25,894 bases of DNA from positions 1 to 25,894 of IMG/VR virus record IMGVR_UViG_3300003635_000023; one strand, 5' to 3'. The notes beneath the pieces were generated by a model. It saw nothing but the letters and a program-made list of their open reading frames with translations, was not told the origin of the DNA and searched no databases. Shown here one piece after another: positions 16,599 through 21,608 of this stretch. A program made the translations under genes and the position numbers. This stretch comes from a virus. Positions within the stretch are counted from its first letter, which is position 1. Each line of letters opens with the position of its first letter.

Positions 16599-16629
16599 AA
16601 TGCTTGTAATTAGTGTTCGCCTTTAAAAG
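16594..16629 (-). promoter_or_regulatory. Duplicated late promoter module, copy 2
   Basis: CTTTTAA TATA box (16623-16629), 10 nt, then the same 19-mer ending ATGAG as at 9904-9939. GTGTGTTCAC lies 27 nt further upstream (16656-16665). Confidence 0.7.
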
Positions 16630-16674
16630 AGAATATGGGTCTCTATGGGGGTAAAGTGTGTTCACGGTCATATA

Positions 16675-17301
16675 TCAATAAAAGTCTGTTCTGTCTCTAA
16701 TCGCTTGTCGGATTTGTTGGTGGTCCTGTGAACCCATATCAAATGCCTCAAGTAAATCGCGGAACTCGTCGCGTAGAATAATACGGTTCTCGTAGACGGT
16801 TGTATTCTCGTCGGAGACGAGAGACGCACACGCGACTAATACCTGTTCACTCTTGTACGAACCAAAACTATTAAAATCTATCTCTTCTGTCATCAACAAC
16901 AGCTTTTCGCGTTCGTCGGGGGCCAGCGAAAGATGGTCGGCAATCAGTTTCGCATCGTTCATCTTGCCTGCTTGCCAGTTCCGTTTACCGCGATTCTTGT
17001 CCTGCACGCCGTCATTCAGTTGATTGAGCCATTCCCACTTGTCCATCCATTCACCCTGCCGGAATACTCGTTCCCTGTTCGAAGCATCGCGTGGGTCAAA
17101 GCCTGTCACAGTTTCAGAGCGTCCGTCATTTTCCTGTGGACTTGTACTATCAATAAAGCGTTCTTGGTCTCCATTCCCGCCACCAGTTTGCTGAGGACGA
17201 AGTGATTTTTCGTCCAGTTCGCGTACAGCGTGTTCGTTATCTGCTCGCTCGTCAGCAGTCATCGAAGAGAAGGCGGCAGAAGATTCGTCATCGGTAGACA
17301 T
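16675..17301 (-). CDS. Unknown first gene of the late block
   Basis: A 208-residue protein I do not recognise. The ATG at 17301 is preferred to a GTG 15 nt upstream because a TATAAAA box (minus orientation, 17324-17330) lies at the distance expected for a leaderless start there. The N-terminal ~90 residues are low-complexity and charged. Residues ~80-150 contain EWLNQLNDGVQDKNRGKRNW and LIADHLSLAPDEREKLLLM, and ~150-200 contain SEQVLVACASLVSDENT and NRIILRDEFRDLLEAFDMG, giving a mostly helical domain a little like archaeal cyclin/TFB core helices (weak impression). It is separated from terS by a promoter, so it may be an independent unit, possibly regulatory. Confidence 0.6.
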   Translation of the reverse strand: MSTDDESSAAFSSMTADERADNEHAVRELDEKSLRPQQTGGGNGDQERFIDSTSPQENDGRSETVTGFDPRDASNRERVFRQGEWMDKWEWLNQLNDGVQDKNRGKRNWQAGKMNDAKLIADHLSLAPDEREKLLLMTEEIDFNSFGSYKSEQVLVACASLVSDENTTVYENRIILRDEFRDLLEAFDMGSQDHQQIRQAIRDRTDFY

Positions 17302-17323
17302 ATATATGGTTTGCACCTACTGG

Positions 17324-17331
17324 TATAAAAA
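17324..17331 (-). promoter_or_regulatory. TATA box for the gene at 17301
   Basis: TTTTTATA on the minus strand, centred about 26 nt before the ATG, typical of haloarchaeal leaderless genes. Confidence 0.6.
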
Positions 17332-17448
17332 GGTTACGATTGTTGTCGAAGTAGTAACTGGTCGCCTCACGCGCACGCACGCGCTCGCGCATTTAATATT
17401 GATATAGTATATACTAATACACTATAGTAAGGGTGTACCCTATAGGGG

Positions 17449-17458
17449 GTGAACACAC
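17449..17458. promoter_or_regulatory. GTGAACACAC motif
   Basis: Second intergenic copy of the 10-mer, about 150 nt upstream of the late gene at 17301, next to the palindrome CCCTATAGGG. Confidence 0.3.
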
Positions 17459-17670
17459 GACTGCCTTAGTTTTCAAAAGGTAGTTCAAGTAGTACTGAAT
17501 GCTTAGTGTTGATTGGGAGAGTGTGGTTGTGGTTTGGGTGAGTGGGGAGGTGGCCGTGGTTGGGTGAGGTGGATAGGCTTGGGGGTGGGTAATGTTAGGT
17601 TTTTGAAGGGAAGGGGTAATTCGGTTGCATATTTGAGATATTTTCAATCGCGGGTTGCCCCCCTTAAATT

Positions 17671-17800
17671 CGCAAAGAAATCTTTGCGTTATAAAAAAAT
17701 TGGTTGGTGGTTCGCAAAGCGATTTTGGTGAATCACAAAACAATTTTTTGCGAATCACAAAAATCGTTTTGCTCACTGCTAAAATCGCTTTGCTCACAGC
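17671..17800. repeat. AT-rich imperfect tandem repeats and hairpin
   Basis: Begins with a 7-bp-arm hairpin CGCAAAG-aaat-CTTTGCG (17671-17688). AATCACAAAA occurs twice, 22 bp apart (17731, 17753), and AAATCG(T/C)TTTGCTCAC twice, 21 bp apart (17761, 17782). Two-helical-turn spacing and AT content resemble iterons. Related words reappear inverted near 20640-20700. Confidence 0.6.
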
Positions 17801-17841
17801 AATATATTGTTTGCATATAACCAAATATAGCGCACGTATTA

Positions 17842-17944
17842 CAGCAGCAGCACAGCAGCAGCACAGCAGCAGCACAGCAGCAGCACAGCAGCAGCACAGC
17901 AGCAGCACAGCAGCAGCACAGCAGGCAGCAGCACAGCAGCAGCA
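17842..17944. repeat. 11-bp direct repeat array of CAG triplets
   Basis: Seven perfect copies of CAGCAGCAGCA (17842-17918), one irregular 15-bp unit (17919-17933), then one more perfect copy (17934-17944). The 11-bp period is close to one DNA turn, and because 11 is not a multiple of 3 the repeat is open in all frames and makes spurious poly-Leu/Cys ORFs. Helically phased 11-bp repeats recall plasmid R1 parC centromere repeats, but no partition gene is seen here. Confidence 0.9.
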
Positions 17945-18034
17945 CAGACTCTTTTATAAGGGGTTTCTATATTGCCCCCTGAAAACAAGCTACGCAAAGC
18001 TTGTACCTCCAATATCCGGCAAATAGGCAATTTC

Positions 18035-18108
18035 CTTTATATGGGGGTTAATAGAAGGGTCTCATAGCCCCCCGAAATAACCCCGATTATAGCACCCCCC
18101 ATATAAAG
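18035..18108. repeat. Inverted repeat carrying two TATA-like boxes
   Basis: CTTTATATGGGGG (18035-18047) and its near-complement (18094-18108, one extra C) face each other across ~46 nt. Each arm resembles a TATA box, so the pair could be symmetrical promoters or a binding site for a dimer. Confidence 0.6.
18100..18107 (+). promoter_or_regulatory. Candidate promoter for the structured leader
   Basis: CATATAAAG lies ~26 nt before 18129, exactly where the first stem of the structured leader begins. A second weaker TATA (CCTTTATT) lies near 18120. Confidence 0.4.
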
Positions 18109-18128
18109 AATGACCGTAACCTTTATTG

Positions 18129-18341
18129 CTAACTCCCCGAAAGTTAGGGTGTAGTCAGATTCGGTGGAAGTCATCAACCCAAGTGGTTCCGTATCACCGA
18201 ATTGCTGTAAGCTCCCTCAAGTTGGCTAAGAAGGCCCCAAACACCTGAAATACCGTATTTCAGGCAGTAGGGATTTGAGATTGCGAACCTGCCTCAAGAG
18301 GGTCAAAAAACACGGTAGACGGCCTAACACGGTGTTTCACA
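18129..18341 (+). ncRNA. Candidate structured RNA / long 5' leader
   Basis: About 210 nt before the next gene with dense inverted repeats: CTAACT/AGTTAG (18129-18147); ATTCGGTG/CACCGAAT (18159-18202) with GGAA/TTCC inside; CCCTC/GAGGG closing a domain (18214-18302); CCTGAAATAC/GTATTTCAGG, a perfect 10-bp stem with one-base spacer (18244-18264); and alternative stems GGCAG/CTGCC or TTGAG/CTCAA within. An A-run follows at ~18305. It may be a cis-regulatory leader or a separate small RNA. I do not recognise a family and no tRNA cloverleaf fits. Confidence 0.4.
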
Positions 18342-18983
18342 ATGGATGTTAACACTAACAACGTTGGTCGCATAGCTACCCACAAGATTCCCGAGGAAAC
18401 CCGCCGAGCGACGGCGGATATAGAGGTTCCATACGTGGAATCGGTCGAACGTGATTTGGCCGATTCAAACGCTGGAAACCTCGCAAATCAGGGTGTTCGC
18501 CTACTTGACCTTTGGCACAAAGCCGAGGGTCAAGAGGGGGAATACATCCGTCTTCTGGAAGATGAAGCCGGGAAAGAGCTGGAAGCGGCTTACCAGCGCT
18601 CCTACGAGGCTCTTAGCAGCCTTACGGCCTTCCTCAATTCGGTTCAAGAAGACGGCGAGCTTCCCCTGCTGGCAAAAGAGATGATAGACGCGAAATTCGT
18701 CTCAGAAGTCAGTCACGGCGGAGAGATAGAGCGTCAAGGTCTCAAGGTCTTAGAAGACCACTGGGACGGAGACGAGACCCTGACGACCACGACGGAGATA
18801 GCGGCGGAAACCGGCGAGAGAGACCCGGAATCCGCCGGAATCGACGGAGTGGTGATGGTTGACGGAGACGCTCGCACAGTCCAAGTCAAAACCGGCGACG
18901 GCGGAGACCCACAGGACTGCGAGGCTGATTGGCTGGTTCGGGTTAACCCCGAAACTGGCAACGTCACCCTGAAGGAAATCTGA
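18342..18983 (+). CDS. Putative Mrr-like PD-(D/E)XK nuclease-fold protein
   Basis: A 213-residue protein, first plus-strand gene after the non-coding region. The N-terminal ~120 residues are helical and charged. The C-terminal part shows a nuclease-like series: GGEIERQGLKVLEDHW (helix with Glu, ~126-141), AGIDGVVMVDGDARTVQVKTG (Asp ~165 and Q-x-K ~179-181), then strands to the end. Asp followed by Q-x-K is the variant motif of the Mrr restriction family. If correct it would cut DNA, perhaps host DNA or recombination intermediates; the fold could also be catalytically dead. The start ATG follows a possible 210-nt structured leader with no ribosome-binding site. Moderate confidence in the fold, low in the role. 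Confidence 0.45.
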   Translation: MDVNTNNVGRIATHKIPEETRRATADIEVPYVESVERDLADSNAGNLANQGVRLLDLWHKAEGQEGEYIRLLEDEAGKELEAAYQRSYEALSSLTAFLNSVQEDGELPLLAKEMIDAKFVSEVSHGGEIERQGLKVLEDHWDGDETLTTTTEIAAETGERDPESAGIDGVVMVDGDARTVQVKTGDGGDPQDCEADWLVRVNPETGNVTLKEI

Positions 18984-19056
18984 GGGACACCCCCCTCAGT
19001 CCCCGGTTAAGGGGTATCAGGCTCAATATTTCGCCTGTGCCCCGCCGAGGGAAATT

Positions 19057-19227
19057 ATGGAAGCCAAATGTGCCCACTGTACGAACGTTGCACAGTACGT
19101 AATCACCTACGAAGACGCTCTGGCAGTCCAGACGCAGGAAGCGGCCTGTAATAGCTGCAAAGACGCTCGTAGTGCCCGAGACAACTTCGACGCAAAGAGT
19201 CTCAACGCGGTTAAGGTGGACTTCTAA
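19057..19227 (+). CDS. 56-residue zinc-ribbon-like protein
   Basis: Reads MEAKCAHCTNVAQYVITYED..., with two CxxC pairs (C5/C8 and C31/C34), a treble-clef/zinc-ribbon arrangement of the kind used in small nucleic-acid-binding proteins. It starts 74 nt after the nuclease-like gene and its stop overlaps the next start (TAATG), so it forms an operon with the membrane peptide and probably the second zinc protein. No specific family recognised. Confidence 0.6.
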   Translation: MEAKCAHCTNVAQYVITYEDALAVQTQEAACNSCKDARSARDNFDAKSLNAVKVDF

Positions 19228-19316
19228 TGTCCCACCGGACGATTCGGACGCTCGCCCTGCTGTGGGCGGTGACGGTGATAGTCGGTTGGACGATAGCGGT
19301 TGTCGCAGCAGTCTGA
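19227..19316 (+). CDS. 29-residue single-helix membrane peptide
   Basis: Reads MSHRTIRTLALLWAVTVIVG followed by WTIAVVAAV. A short basic N-terminus precedes ~21 hydrophobic residues, so it should insert with its N-terminus inside. Its ATG overlaps the stop of the zinc protein, good evidence of coupled translation. Small membrane peptides like this can act in lysis or host membrane effects; nothing in the sequence decides which. Confidence 0.5.
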   Translation: MSHRTIRTLALLWAVTVIVGWTIAVVAAV

Positions 19317-19344
19317 GGGGGTAACACCCCACCCCGGTAATACG

Positions 19345-19443
19345 ATGGAACGAAAATGCTACTGCTCCTGCTGTGGATACAAGGAGCGCTGTAGAAGCGG
19401 TATTCGATGCCCGCGCTGTAGACGCGGCGAAATGTTGCTGTAG
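19345..19443 (+). CDS. 32-residue Cys-rich zinc-finger peptide
   Basis: Reads MERKCYCSCCGYKERCRSGI then RCPRCRRGEMLL. Eight Cys or so in 32 residues, including CxxC-type pairs at the start and CPRC near the end, plus many Arg/Lys: a basic zinc ribbon likely to bind nucleic acid. It closes the small operon, and its stop codon is immediately followed by a strong terminator. Confidence 0.55.
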   Translation: MERKCYCSCCGYKERCRSGIRCPRCRRGEMLL

Positions 19444-19474
19444 CCACTCCCGAGAGGGGGTGGCTTTTTTTTTT
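19442..19474 (+). terminator. Strong intrinsic-type terminator
   Basis: AGCCACTCCC / GGGGGTGGCT (one G-U pair) with a GAGA loop, followed by ten T. It ends the plus-strand operon and separates it from the cassette array. Confidence 0.85.
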
Positions 19475-19481
19475 GGCTTTC

Positions 19482-19518
19482 GGGAACCGGAAACCTTATA
19501 TAGAACCCGGTTCCCTGC
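19482..19518 (+). repeat. Degenerate array element (IR0) at the left boundary
   Basis: The sequence from AAACCTTATATAG to CCCTGC matches the right half of the array repeat. It also contains a 9-bp inverted repeat GGGAACCGG/CCGGTTCCC around a TTATATA box. Its CCCTGC end and the next repeat's GCAGGG form a hairpin (19513-19529). Confidence 0.45.
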
Positions 19519-19523
19519 ATTGT

Positions 19524-19571
19524 GCAGGGTAAAACTATACTTAAAGGTTGGGGTGTATGGTTATACCCTGC
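19524..19571 (+). repeat. Array repeat IR1 (48 bp, short form)
   Basis: GCAGGGTAAAAC ... ACTTAAAGGTTGGGG ... TTATACCCTGC. Lacks the central GGGGGAAAGGTTTATG block. Lies between two gene 3' ends. Confidence 0.9.
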
Positions 19572-19612
19572 GAAGCTGAAGGGCGCGACCCTCAGATTAG
19601 GCCCGCTGCTAC

Positions 19613-19765
19613 CTACAACTCGAAAGTGAAATCACTTTGAGATACGCCTTTCATATTTTCGACTTCATCCCACGTATACCAAATTTCATCTATTACCTCG
19701 TTATCTTCCCCGTATACTGATATACTGATTCCTTCGTGTGTAAACCGACCGTCTACTGTAGGCAT
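19613..19765 (-). CDS. Cassette 1: 50-residue unknown protein
   Basis: Reads MPTVDGRFTHEGISISVYGE followed by DNEVIDEIWYTWDEVENMKG and a short tail. Very acidic, beta then helix, with two Trp. Not recognised. It fills exactly the interval between repeats IR1 and IR2. Its promoter is on the right: a TATA-like CTTTTTACTTA at ~19794-19804 preceded by TCGAATATAGAAAG, a diverged form of the array promoter. A weak hairpin (TGAAGGG/CCCTCA) follows its stop. Confidence 0.6.
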   Translation of the reverse strand: MPTVDGRFTHEGISISVYGEDNEVIDEIWYTWDEVENMKGVSQSDFTFEL

Positions 19766-19824
19766 TACAAATTAACAGAAGGGAGGGATAAGTAAAAAGC
19801 TTTCTATATTCGACAGACAGAGCC

Positions 19825-19908
19825 GCAGGGTAGAACTTTACTTAAAGGTATGGGTATAGGTAAAGGGGGATAGGTAGGTGGGGGATTTATATAGGGGGAA
19901 TACCCTGC
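19825..19908 (+). repeat. Array repeat IR2 (84 bp, long form)
   Basis: GCAGGGTAGAAC ... TTACTTAAAGG ... ATTTATATAGGG ... ATACCCTGC with extra G/T/A-rich sequence in the centre. Lies between the cassette 1 promoter and the cassette 2 3' end. Confidence 0.9.
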
Positions 19909-19914
19909 GAGACC

Positions 19915-19940
19915 GGGGGGAGGGGGGGGGGGGGTCGGGG
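19915..19940 (+). repeat. Poly-G tract
   Basis: G6-A-G13-TC-G4 on the plus strand just after IR2, where the cassette 2 message ends. Likely length-variable and possibly quadruplex-forming; sequencing length here should be treated with caution. Confidence 0.8.
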
Positions 19941-20102
19941 TTAGATGAGACCCGCCGACCGCATCGGGGAGGTATGCCCGTTGGGGCATTCCCCGTCGTC
20001 TTCTATCCGGTGACCACAGGGGCAGACGATAACCCCGTCAGCTCCGACCATCCAGTCACCGTCTTGTGATTCCACGAACTCGCGCTTGGTTTCTCCGAAC
20101 AT
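19941..20102 (-). CDS. Cassette 2: 53-residue zinc-ribbon-like protein
   Basis: Starts at ATG 20102 (the ATG 5 nt earlier is out of frame). The N-terminus is MFGETKREFVESQDGDWMVG; residues 27-43 hold CPCGHRIEDDGECPNGH, i.e. C-P-C-G-H and C-P-N-G-H knuckles that should bind one zinc. The N-terminal part is a small beta unit. Single-gene cassette between IR2 and IR3, promoter ATCGACAGACTTATAT (minus, ~20129-20144). Probably a small nucleic-acid- or protein-binding module. Confidence 0.65.
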   Translation of the reverse strand: MFGETKREFVESQDGDWMVGADGVIVCPCGHRIEDDGECPNGHTSPMRSAGLI

Positions 20103-20128
20103 CGCATTTAGTTAGAAGGGTGGGGGAC

Positions 20129-20144
20129 ATATAAGTCTGTCGAT
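20129..20144 (-). promoter_or_regulatory. Cassette promoter (cassette 2)
   Basis: ATCGACAG directly followed by ACTTATAT, about 27-40 nt before the ATG. Confidence 0.6.
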
Positions 20145-20161
20145 TTGGGGACGAGAGCGAT

Positions 20162-20226
20162 GCAGGGTATATCTATACTTAAAGGTTTGGGTAAGGGGAA
20201 AAGTTTATGTAGGGGTTATACCCTGC
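20162..20226 (+). repeat. Array repeat IR3 (65 bp, canonical)
   Basis: GCAGGGTATATC ... ACTTAAAGGTTTGGG ... AGTTTATGTAGGGG ... TTATACCCTGC. Confidence 0.95.
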
Positions 20227-20248
20227 GACGAGAGGGTGGGGGCGGGAG

Positions 20249-20464
20249 CTATTCGAGAACTATGTAGTAATTGTAACCATTTCCGCCGACCGGGGAGACC
20301 GTCAGTGAGTGACCCGAAAGGGTATCCATTATTTCAGGGGTGAGACTGTCGTATTCCCCATTCCGAATTTCCGCTTTGACGACACCTTCAGTAACCCCGG
20401 CGTCGGCACGTTCGACGTTTCGGCACTTTGCTAACTCGATAGCTAATTGGGTTTTGCTTCCCAT
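20249..20464 (-). CDS. Cassette 3: 71-residue unknown protein
   Basis: MGSKTQLAIELAKCRNVERA opens a helical N-terminal half; the C-terminal half is beta, ending SLTVSPVGGNGYNYYIVLE. Not recognised. The helix-then-strand pattern would suit a small DNA- or protein-binding domain but no motif supports that. Sole gene between IR3 and IR4, promoter ACCGACAGAGTTAAGTGATA on the minus strand. The predicted message has a short leader. Confidence 0.65.
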   Translation of the reverse strand: MGSKTQLAIELAKCRNVERADAGVTEGVVKAEIRNGEYDSLTPEIMDTLSGHSLTVSPVGGNGYNYYIVLE

Positions 20465-20483
20465 ACACGTATGATGGGCGGGG

Positions 20484-20503
20484 TATCACTTAACTCTGTC
20501 GGT
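20484..20503 (-). promoter_or_regulatory. Cassette promoter (cassette 3)
   Basis: ACCGACAG followed by AGTTAAGTGATA. Confidence 0.6.
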
Positions 20504-20520
20504 ATGGAAACGAAAGCGAT

Positions 20521-20583
20521 GCAGGGTATATCTATACTTAAAGGTTGGGGTATCCGGGGGTTTTAAGTATAGGAATACCCTGC
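20521..20583 (+). repeat. Array repeat IR4 (63 bp)
   Basis: GCAGGGTATATC ... ACTTAAAGGTTGGGG ... TTTTAAGTATAGG ... ATACCCTGC. Lies between divergent genes. Confidence 0.95.
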
Positions 20584-20732
20584 GGGGAGCGTGGCGCGGG
20601 CGAGCTTATTTCACGGTCTCGGGGCTTGAATTTGGGGAAGCGTTTTGTGATTCGGCAAGCCGATTTTGCGATTCCCAAAGCGATGTTCGCATATCCCCAA
20701 GACCTACCAATCTGGTGACCAAAGCTTTATAG

Positions 20733-20751
20733 GGATACACCGAGTGTATCC
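20733..20751 (+). promoter_or_regulatory. Hairpin/operator before cassette 4
   Basis: GGATACAC-cga-GTGTATCC, 8-bp perfect arms, sits between the TATA box (AGCTTTATAG, ~20722-20731) and the start codon. Placed to act as a repressor site covering the transcription start. No other cassette has it. Confidence 0.5.
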
Positions 20752-20758
20752 AATTGCA

Positions 20759-21052
20759 ATGTCGGACTACCACGACGCGGAAGGCGAGGCAGTGAGCAAA
20801 GAACAACTGCGAATCGGTGACCGGGTAGCTCTGCGCGTGAGCTGGTTCGGGGACTTTCAGGAGGCTCTGGATAGGCCCACGTTCTTCACGGTGACGGAAG
20901 CGCCGACTCACATAGCCGACCGCATTCTCGAAGGCGACGACGGACACACGTACAAGCTCTACGACTCTCGGGCGACGGTGGAATGTCTGAGTGACGACAA
21001 AGAAGGCAAGCACCGGGGGAACCTGTCGGGGAGAGTCAAGAAGCTGAACTAA
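20759..21052 (+). CDS. Cassette 4: 97-residue unknown protein
   Basis: Start ATG 20759 is chosen for the array-typical AATTGCAATG context and the TATA box 30 nt upstream; an upstream in-frame ATG at 20666 would put the promoter inside the gene. Sequence begins MSDYHDAEGEAVSKEQLRIG and contains GDRVALRVSWFGDF, a likely small beta barrel, then PTFFTVTEAPTH and a basic C-terminus (RVKKLN). Function not recognised. It has the longest upstream region of any cassette, containing AT-rich words related to the 17.7-kb repeats and the hairpin at 20733. H-type promoter lacks CGACAG (it has GACCAAAGCTTTATAG). Confidence 0.65.
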   Translation: MSDYHDAEGEAVSKEQLRIGDRVALRVSWFGDFQEALDRPTFFTVTEAPTHIADRILEGDDGHTYKLYDSRATVECLSDDKEGKHRGNLSGRVKKLN

Positions 21053-21085
21053 GAGGAGACCCTTCGGCTGCGGCTGCGGCTGGCC

Positions 21086-21167
21086 GCAGGGTATATCTAT
21101 ACTTAAAGGTTAGGGTAGAGGGGATGAACACACTCCTCCCTAAGAGTTAAGTAGGGATACACCCTGC
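21086..21167 (+). repeat. Array repeat IR5 (82 bp, GAACACACT form)
   Basis: Canonical ends, but the centre carries GGGGATGAACACACT ... AGAGTTAAGTAGGG, nearly identical to IR10. Lies between converging genes. AGTGTGTTT at 21184-21192 could pair with its GAACACACT. Confidence 0.95.
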
Positions 21168-21190
21168 GAAGCCGAGGGGCGCGAGTGTGT

Positions 21191-21427
21191 TTACTCGTCT
21201 ATCACTTCATAGTCGCGCCATTCGAGTTGTTCGTGTAGGTCAGAAAGTGCGATACTACGCGGGCCTTCGGGCGCATCAGGGGCGGTCTCTTCTATGCGAA
21301 GCTGAACCACGCCGTCCTCGTCGGCGTACATCGACTTGACGATGACCCTATCTTCAACGGGCGCACCGTCTGCCGGGCGCTGCCATTCGATGACCGTACC
21401 GGGTTCGATGATGGGGTATTCCACCAT
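21191..21427 (-). CDS. Cassette 5: 78-residue unknown beta-rich protein
   Basis: MVEYPIIEPGTVIEWQRPAD begins a protein with PGTVIEW, RVIVKSMYADEDGVVQLRIEE and IALSDLHEQLEWRDYEV. It looks like a small SH3-like or tudor-like barrel similar in style to the barrel inside the protease fusion, but no family is certain. Only gene between IR5 and IR6. Promoter ACCGACAGCTTTATC on the minus strand; the TATA-ATG distance fits a nearly leaderless message. Confidence 0.65.
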   Translation of the reverse strand: MVEYPIIEPGTVIEWQRPADGAPVEDRVIVKSMYADEDGVVQLRIEETAPDAPEGPRSIALSDLHEQLEWRDYEVIDE

Positions 21428-21450
21428 ATAGGGTAATAGAGTGGGGAAGG

Positions 21451-21465
21451 GATAAAGCTGTCGGT
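21451..21465 (-). promoter_or_regulatory. Cassette promoter (cassette 5)
   Basis: ACCGACAGCTTTATC, consensus form. Confidence 0.65.
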
Positions 21466-21472
21466 CTGCGAT

Positions 21473-21547
21473 GCAGGGTATATCTATACTTAAAGGTTGG
21501 GGGAAGGGGATGGGTTGGGGAAAGTTTATATAGTATAACCACCCTGC
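21473..21547 (+). repeat. Array repeat IR6 (75 bp)
   Basis: GCAGGGTATATC ... ACTTAAAGGTTGGGGG ... AAGTTTATATAG ... ACCACCCTGC. Lies between divergent genes. Confidence 0.95.
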
Positions 21548-21566
21548 GGGGAGGTAGCGGGGCTGT

Positions 21567-21581
21567 ATCGACAGCTTTATG
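21567..21581 (+). promoter_or_regulatory. Cassette promoter (cassette 6)
   Basis: ATCGACAGCTTTATG, consensus form, ~30 nt before the start codon. Confidence 0.65.
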
Positions 21582-21608
21582 GTTCCCCCACCCCTCTACC
21601 CATATGCA

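Larger units (their letters stand above)
17332..18128. other. Large non-coding region with several repeat types
   Basis: About 800 nt without a believable gene. In order it holds: an alternating purine-pyrimidine stretch (CACGCGCACGCACGCGC at about 17368) prone to Z-DNA; the palindromes TAGTATATACTA and CCCTATAGGG; GTGAACACAC at 17449-17458; a plus strand almost free of C and rich in G/T at ~17515-17630; AT-rich imperfect repeats (17671-17800); an 11-bp CAG array (17842-17944); a hairpin CAAGCT/AGCTTG (17986-18003); and inverted TATA boxes (18035-18108). It separates minus-strand late genes from the right arm, a good place for a replication origin or divergent control region. Confidence 0.6.

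Noticed and set aside
17414-18030. Several frames across the CAG array encoding Leu/Cys- or Ser/Thr-rich proteins
   Set aside because: The 11-bp repeat has no stop in any frame, so these are repeat artefacts; no start signals.
18121-18341. tRNA gene within the structured region
   Set aside because: No TTCRANY T-loop with a 5-bp stem and no consistent acceptor stem could be found.
20666-20758. N-terminal extension of cassette 4
   Set aside because: It would place the TATA box inside the coding region; the start with AATTGCAATG matches the other cassettes.
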